A stretch of 13,924 nucleotides of DNA, from the NCBI GenBank assembly GCA_020025955.1, contig JAHHRF010000045.1, positions 1 through 13,924 of the forward strand, written 5' to 3'. The DNA comes from Sutterella sp. Lineage in GTDB: Bacteria > Pseudomonadota > Gammaproteobacteria > Burkholderiales > Burkholderiaceae_F. Below, piece after piece: positions 10,338 through 13,924 of the stretch. Within the stretch, counting starts at the first letter, position 1; each line of letters opens with the position of its first letter. The notes under the pieces are model-generated. The model saw only the letters and a program-made list of their open reading frames with translations, made no database searches and was not told the origin of the DNA. The position numbers were made by a program, and so were the translations under genes.

Positions 10338-12464
10338 ATGACCATGTTTAATAAAGTCTCCAAGTCCTTCCGTTTCGGTGACCACGACGTCACGTTGACC
10401 ACGGGCGAAATCGCTCGTCAGGCCACGGGCGCTGTTGTCTGCCAGATGGATGACACCGTTGTGCTCGCTACCGTTGTAGCGAAAAAGGAAGCTAAGCCCG
10501 GCCAGGACTTCTTCCCCTTGACCGTTGACTACCTCGAAAAGACCTACGCCGCCGGTAAGATCCCGGGGGGCTTCTTCAAGCGTGAAGGCCGTCCAAGCGA
10601 AAAGGAAACGTTGACGAGCCGTTTGATCGACCGTCCGATCCGTCCGCTCTTCCCGGAAGGTTTCTATAACGAAGTGCAGGTGATCCTCCACGTGATGTCG
10701 GCTGACCCGGCTGTGGATCCGGATATCCCCGCCATGATTGGTGCGTCCGCCGCCTTGGCCGTCTCCGGCATCCCCTTCCAGGGTCCGATTGGCGCCTGCC
10801 GCGTGGGTTACATCAATGACGAATTCGTCATCAACCCCACCACCGAACAGTTGAAGGCTTCCCGCCTTGACCTCGTCGTCGCCGGTACGGAACGTGCCGT
10901 GTTGATGGTTGAATCCGAAGCTGACCGCTTGCCGGAAGACGTGATGCTCGCTGCCGTGACGTCTGGCCACGAAGCCATGCAGGTCTGCATCAACGCCATT
11001 AACGAACTCGTTGCTGAAGCCGGCAAGCCCGCTTGGGATTGGCAGCCTGCTCCGAAGAACGAAGCCCTTATCGCTCGTATCAAGGAACTCGCTGAAGACG
11101 GTCTCCAGGCCGCTTACGCCATCCGCTCCAAGCAGGATCGCACCCAGAAGTTGCGTGAAGTCTACGCTCAGGTTGAAGCCCAGCTCGTGGCTGACGCCGA
11201 AGCCGCTGGTACGGATTGCGCTGACATGAACGAAGTCCATGACATCCTCTTCGGGATGGAAGCTCACCTCGTTCGCTCCAACATCCTCGCTGGCCAGCCC
11301 CGTATTGACGGTCGTGACACCCGTACGGTTCGTCCGATCGAAATCCGTCAGTCCGTGCTCCCGCGCACCCACGGTTCCGCCCTCTTTACGCGTGGCGAAA
11401 CCCAGGCCTTGGTCACCACGACCTTGGGTACGAAGTCCGATGAACAGATCATCGACGGCCTCTGCGAAGAAGGTCACGAACGCTTCCTCCTTCACTACAA
11501 CATGCCCCCGTTTGCCACGGGCGAATGCGGTCGTGTCGGTTCCCCGAAGCGCCGTGAAATCGGTCATGGTCGTTTAGCGAAGCGCGCCTTGAAGGCTGTG
11601 CTCCCGGCTCACGAAGACTTCCAGTACACGATCCGTGTCGTCTCCGAAATTACCGAATCCAACGGTTCTTCCTCGATGGCCAGCGTGTGCGGTGGTTGCT
11701 TGTCGATGTTGGACGCTGGCGTTCCGTTGAAGGACTACGTCGCCGGTGTGGCCATGGGTCTTATCAAGGACGGCAACAAGTTTGCGGTCTTAACCGACAT
11801 CCTCGGTGACGAAGACCACTTGGGCGATATGGACTTCAAGGTGGCCGGTACCGCTGATGGCGTGACCGCTCTCCAGATGGACATCAAGATTGAAGGCATC
11901 ACCACGGAAATCATGAAGGCTGCTTTGAAGCAGGCTCACGATGGCCGTCAGCACATCTTAGGCAAGATGCACGAAATGGCCGGTGGCGGCGCTAAGGAAC
12001 TCTCCGACTTCGCTCCCCGTATGCTCACCATCAAGATCGATCAGGACAAGATCCGTGACGTGATTGGTAAGGGTGGCGCCACGATCCGTGCCTTGACGGA
12101 AGAAACCGGCACGCAGATCAGCATCGAAGATGACGGTACCGTGACGATCTCCAGCCCCGACACCGCTCGCGTGGAAGAAGCTCGCCGTCGTATCGAAATC
12201 ATCACGGCCAAGCTCGAATTGGGCAAGGTCTACGAAGGTAAGGTGACGCGCTTACTCGACTTCGGCGCCATCGTCGAAGCCTTGCCGGGTAAGGACGGTC
12301 TTCTGCACATCAGCCAGATCGCCAACGAACGCGTGAACCAGGTCTCCGACTACTTGAAGGAAGGTCAGGTCGTTCGCGTTAAGGTTATCGAAATGGACGA
12401 AAAGGGCCGTGTGCGCTTGTCCATGAAGGCGCTCTTGCCGCGTGAAGGCGAAAAGACGGAATAA
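10338..12464 (+). CDS. pnp: Polyribonucleotide nucleotidyltransferase (PNPase)
   Basis: A phosphorolytic 3'-5' exoribonuclease that degrades mRNA and sRNA, a trimer and a degradosome component in many proteobacteria. The 708-aa protein has the full family layout: first RNase PH domain (about 10-140, with FFPLTVDYLEKTYAAGKIPGG and RLIDRPIRPLFPEGF), helical linker, second RNase PH domain (about 315-540, with LPRTHGSALFTRGETQALVTTT, EITESNGSSSMASVCGG and the catalytic aspartates in ILGDEDHLGDMDF near 485-500), KH domain (IGKGGATIRALTEETG) and C-terminal S1 domain (GKVYEGKVTRLLDFGAIVE). ATG at 10338 has AAGGA 9 nt upstream; an in-frame TTG at 10332 is too close to that site. Codon use is strongly biased (AAG, GAA, TTG/CTC), typical of high expression. 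Own transcript possible, with the leader hairpin at 10218. Confidence 0.98.
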   Translation: MTMFNKVSKSFRFGDHDVTLTTGEIARQATGAVVCQMDDTVVLATVVAKKEAKPGQDFFPLTVDYLEKTYAAGKIPGGFFKREGRPSEKETLTSRLIDRPIRPLFPEGFYNEVQVILHVMSADPAVDPDIPAMIGASAALAVSGIPFQGPIGACRVGYINDEFVINPTTEQLKASRLDLVVAGTERAVLMVESEADRLPEDVMLAAVTSGHEAMQVCINAINELVAEAGKPAWDWQPAPKNEALIARIKELAEDGLQAAYAIRSKQDRTQKLREVYAQVEAQLVADAEAAGTDCADMNEVHDILFGMEAHLVRSNILAGQPRIDGRDTRTVRPIEIRQSVLPRTHGSALFTRGETQALVTTTLGTKSDEQIIDGLCEEGHERFLLHYNMPPFATGECGRVGSPKRREIGHGRLAKRALKAVLPAHEDFQYTIRVVSEITESNGSSSMASVCGGCLSMLDAGVPLKDYVAGVAMGLIKDGNKFAVLTDILGDEDHLGDMDFKVAGTADGVTALQMDIKIEGITTEIMKAALKQAHDGRQHILGKMHEMAGGGAKELSDFAPRMLTIKIDQDKIRDVIGKGGATIRALTEETGTQISIEDDGTVTISSPDTARVEEARRRIEIITAKLELGKVYEGKVTRLLDFGAIVEALPGKDGLLHISQIANERVNQVSDYLKEGQVVRVKVIEMDEKGRVRLSMKALLPREGEKTE

Positions 12465-12478
12465 TCCCCGTCTCGGTT

Positions 12479-12504
12479 AAGACCTGAGAAGCTTCTCGGG
12501 TCTT
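12479..12504 (+). other. Hairpin directly after pnp
   Basis: AAGACCTGAG (12479-12488) pairs with CTCGGGTCTT (12495-12504), 10 bp with one T-G pair, around a self-complementary AAGCTT. No T tract follows; the true terminator is the next hairpin. Probably protects the pnp mRNA 3' end. Confidence 0.55.
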
Positions 12505-12514
12505 CGCCTCCCTA

Positions 12515-12561
12515 GAGCCGATCGACACGGTTGTTCGCAACCGACGGTCGGCTCAATTTTT
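12515..12561 (+). terminator. Terminator of pnp
   Basis: GAGCCGA (12515-12521) pairs with TCGGCTC (12548-12554) around an inner 6-bp stem CGGTTG-TTCG-CAACCG, followed by five T (12557-12561). The two-tier stem with a TTCG loop is stable. Confidence 0.8.
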
Positions 12562-12589
12562 GGTGCTTGTGCCCTGCCTCAGGTAAAAT
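12560..12589 (+). promoter_or_regulatory. Likely promoter of tpiA
   Basis: TTGGTG (12560-12565) and TAAAAT (12584-12589) are 18 bp apart, directly after the pnp terminator. The -10 is good and the -35 weak. TACAAT (12596-12601) is an alternative -10. It would give a leader of about 70 nt before the tpiA GTG. Confidence 0.45.
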
Positions 12590-12666
12590 AACGGGTACAA
12601 TGCGTGACGTGTCGTTTCTTTGTGGGCGATGCGCCTTACCTGAATCGACTTTTGGAGAGAATCCCT

Positions 12667-13407
12667 GTGCGTGACACCTTAGTCATTGCCAACTGGAAAA
12701 TGAACGGCTCGCGAGCTGACAATGCCCGTTGGGTCGAGACCTTTAACGCCAAAGCGCCGTCGCTTTCTAGCCGCTGCGTCGTTTGTGCACCGTTCGTCTA
12801 TTTGTCGGATTTGGTCAACACCTTATCGATTGACGTAGGGGCCGAAAATGTGGCCGATGAGGTCCAGGGCGCTTATACGGGGGAAGTCTCCGCCGAGATG
12901 CTCGCCGACATTGGCGTCAAGTGGACCATTGTGGGTCACTCGGAACGCCGTACGCTCTACGGGGAAACCGATGAGGGGGTTGCGAAAAAGTGTGCCCGAT
13001 TAGTATCGGCCAACCTTCGCCCCATCCTTTGCGTCGGGGAAACCTTAGAAGAGCGCAAAAGCGGGAAAACCGCCGAAGTCGTCCTTCGCCAGTTGGATGC
13101 CGTACTTAAGGTTGTCTCTCCCAAGGATTTAGGCGCCATTGCGTACGAGCCCGTGTGGGCCATTGGGACGGGGTTAACTGCCACGCCCGAGGAAGCCCAA
13201 GCCGTGCATGCCCAGTTGCGTGCCCGTGTGGCGGAAGTCGACGACGTGGCCGCTCAAACGCTTTCGATTCTCTATGGTGGGAGTGTTAAACCCGCCAACG
13301 CCGCAACGCTTTTTGCGATGCCGGATATTGATGGGGGGCTCATTGGTGGGGCCGCTCTCAATCCCAACGATTTTCTTTCTATTGCTCAGGCGTGCCCTGC
13401 ACGTTGA
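12667..13407 (+). CDS. tpiA: Triosephosphate isomerase
   Basis: Interconverts dihydroxyacetone phosphate and glyceraldehyde 3-phosphate in glycolysis and gluconeogenesis, in the cytoplasm. From the chosen GTG the protein has 246 aa, usual for the family. Active-site residues are N9 and K11 (NWKMNG), H91 in IVGHSERR and E161 in AYEPVWAIGTG, whose AIGTG part is the flexible loop 6. YGGSVKPAN and GGLIGGAAL form the phosphate site. GTG at 12667 is preceded by GGAGAG at 7 nt; the in-frame start at 12604 would add 21 residues upstream of the conserved RDTLVIANWKMNG beginning and would include this ribosome binding site. secG follows after 25 bp, so the two are probably cotranscribed. Confidence 0.97.
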   Translation: MRDTLVIANWKMNGSRADNARWVETFNAKAPSLSSRCVVCAPFVYLSDLVNTLSIDVGAENVADEVQGAYTGEVSAEMLADIGVKWTIVGHSERRTLYGETDEGVAKKCARLVSANLRPILCVGETLEERKSGKTAEVVLRQLDAVLKVVSPKDLGAIAYEPVWAIGTGLTATPEEAQAVHAQLRARVAEVDDVAAQTLSILYGGSVKPANAATLFAMPDIDGGLIGGAALNPNDFLSIAQACPAR

Positions 13408-13432
13408 TTTCACACTTTGTTAGGTTTCTGCC

Positions 13433-13798
13433 ATGCATTTCTTGCTCAGCATTGCACTTGTTTTGCAAATCATCTCCGCCGTTGTCGTCATCGTGCTCGT
13501 TCTTATGCAGCACGGTAAGGGTGCCGACTTAGGGGCCGCCTTTGGTTCGGGCGCTTCGGGCTCCCTTTTCGGTGCCACGGGTAGCGCTAACTTCTTGTCG
13601 CGCTCCACGGCCGTTGCCGCCACCGTCTTTTTCGTCTCCACCTTGATGTTAACGATCGCCAGTGGCGCGTTTAACAAGGGTGCGAAGAAGCCTGCTGAAG
13701 GCGTTTTGTCGACGATCGAACAGCCGGTATCCCAAAAAGATGGTAATAATTCGGCAAAATTACCGGAAGACGCCCCCAAGAACGAAATTCCGCGCTAA
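13433..13798 (+). CDS. secG: Preprotein translocase subunit SecG
   Basis: A small inner-membrane partner of SecYE that assists SecA-driven protein export. The 121-aa protein has two membrane segments, about 3-25 and 59-79, joined by the glycine-rich cytoplasmic loop MQHGKGADLGAAFGSGASGSLFG (25-47), which is the SecG signature. The C-terminal tail from 81 on is charged and variable, as in other SecG proteins. ATG at 13433 has a TTAGG site about 9 nt upstream. It follows tpiA by 25 bp and precedes tRNA-Leu, the conserved betaproteobacterial order. Confidence 0.96.
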   Translation: MHFLLSIALVLQIISAVVVIVLVLMQHGKGADLGAAFGSGASGSLFGATGSANFLSRSTAVAATVFFVSTLMLTIASGAFNKGAKKPAEGVLSTIEQPVSQKDGNNSAKLPEDAPKNEIPR

Positions 13799-13806
13799 TA
13801 TATCGC

Positions 13807-13856
13807 TTCTCTGCTTGATGAAGAGTACCTCCTCTTCGTTAATGTCAAGCAGAGAA
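13807..13856 (+). other. Two-tier stem-loop between secG and tRNA-Leu
   Basis: TTCTCTGCTTGA (13807-13818) and TCAAGCAGAGAA (13845-13856) are perfect 12-bp inverted repeats; inside is GAAGAG/CTCTTC (13820-13825/13832-13837). No T tract follows. It could end the secG message, form an RNase III or RNase E processing site that frees tRNA-Leu, or be a factor-dependent termination site. Confidence 0.6.
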
Positions 13857-13870
13857 ACAACTTGAAAGTC

Positions 13871-13924
13871 GCGGTCGTGGCGAAATTGGTAGACGCACTA
13901 TCTTGAGGGGGTAGCGGAGAGATC
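13871..13924 (+). tRNA. tRNA-Leu(GAG), 5' part only
   Basis: The window ends inside this gene. The acceptor 5' strand GCGGTCG (13871-13877) is followed by a D arm with GGTAGA and the anticodon stem CTATC/GGTAG (13898-13902/13910-13914). The loop TTGAGGG gives anticodon GAG at 13905-13907, reading CUC/CUU. What follows (CGGAGAGATC) is the start of the long class II variable arm. In Betaproteobacteria the nuo operon usually comes next. Confidence 0.93.

Noticed and set aside
10320..11567. A 415-codon open frame on the minus strand across pnp
   Set aside because: pnp is a certain gene here. The antisense frame exists because its biased codons avoid the triplets that read as stops on the other strand; the translated product is rich in Gly/His/Val/Asp and has no recognisable domain.
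12604..12666. Longer tpiA start (267 aa)
   Set aside because: The extra 21 residues include the GGAGAG site for the GTG at 12667, and TpiA proteins begin at the conserved RDTLVIANWKMNG segment.
1..13924. CRISPR arrays, insertion sequences, prophage or integron genes
   Set aside because: No regularly spaced direct repeats, transposase or integrase frames, or attachment-site duplications were seen.

Overview
The window looks like chromosomal DNA of a betaproteobacterium, most likely a Burkholderiales/Sutterellaceae-type gut bacterium. The main reason is the order rpsO - pnp - tpiA - secG - tRNA-Leu(GAG), which in Betaproteobacteria usually leads into the nuo operon. Protein similarity (PNPase, S15, ThyA, GlnHP) and the Sel1-repeat paralogs fit. 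The taxon is an inference from memory; no search was run. No transposase, integrase, phage gene, CRISPR array or rRNA is visible.

Layout. (1) 1-435: the 3' end of tRNA-Arg(ACG), its terminator, then a 380-bp non-coding stretch holding four regularly spaced DnaA-box-like 9-mers. (2) 435-1753, minus strand: thyA-folA operon (thymidylate synthase and dihydrofolate reductase, one folate/dTMP cycle) with a strong terminator. (3) 2068-2604: an unrecognised 178-aa acidic protein. (4) 2792-2926: tRNA-Ser(GGA) and its terminator. (5) 2949-3108: an apparently unannotated minus-strand transcription unit with promoter, about 120 nt of non-coding RNA and a terminator. (6) 3375-6861: a DUF3293 gene convergent with, and overlapping by 4 bp, a two-gene operon of tandem Sel1-repeat paralogs. 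(7) 6985-7683: a HAD-IB phosphatase divergent from that operon. (8) 7684-9599: a dyad-rich regulatory region, then an amino-acid ABC binding protein and permease (GlnH/GlnP-like) separated by hairpins and with no ATPase gene nearby. (9) 9740-12561: rpsO and pnp, with a long leader hairpin before pnp that resembles the RNase III-processed pnp leader of E. coli. (10) 12584-13924: tpiA, secG and the 5' part of tRNA-Leu(GAG).

Two expression styles are visible. rpsO, pnp and the transporter genes use AAG-rich codons, and thyA, tpiA, rpsO and pnp have clear Shine-Dalgarno sites. The Sel1 pair, the HAD gene, the DUF3293 gene and the 178-aa gene have pyrimidine-rich leaders with no or only weak Shine-Dalgarno sequences.

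Most genes are ordinary. The parts that may be new are in the non-coding DNA (the minus-strand small RNA candidate, the DnaA-box cluster and the inverted-repeat element before glnH) and in the Sel1 tandem pair with its convergent DUF3293 partner. I see nothing that amounts to a recognisable defence or other multi-gene novel system.
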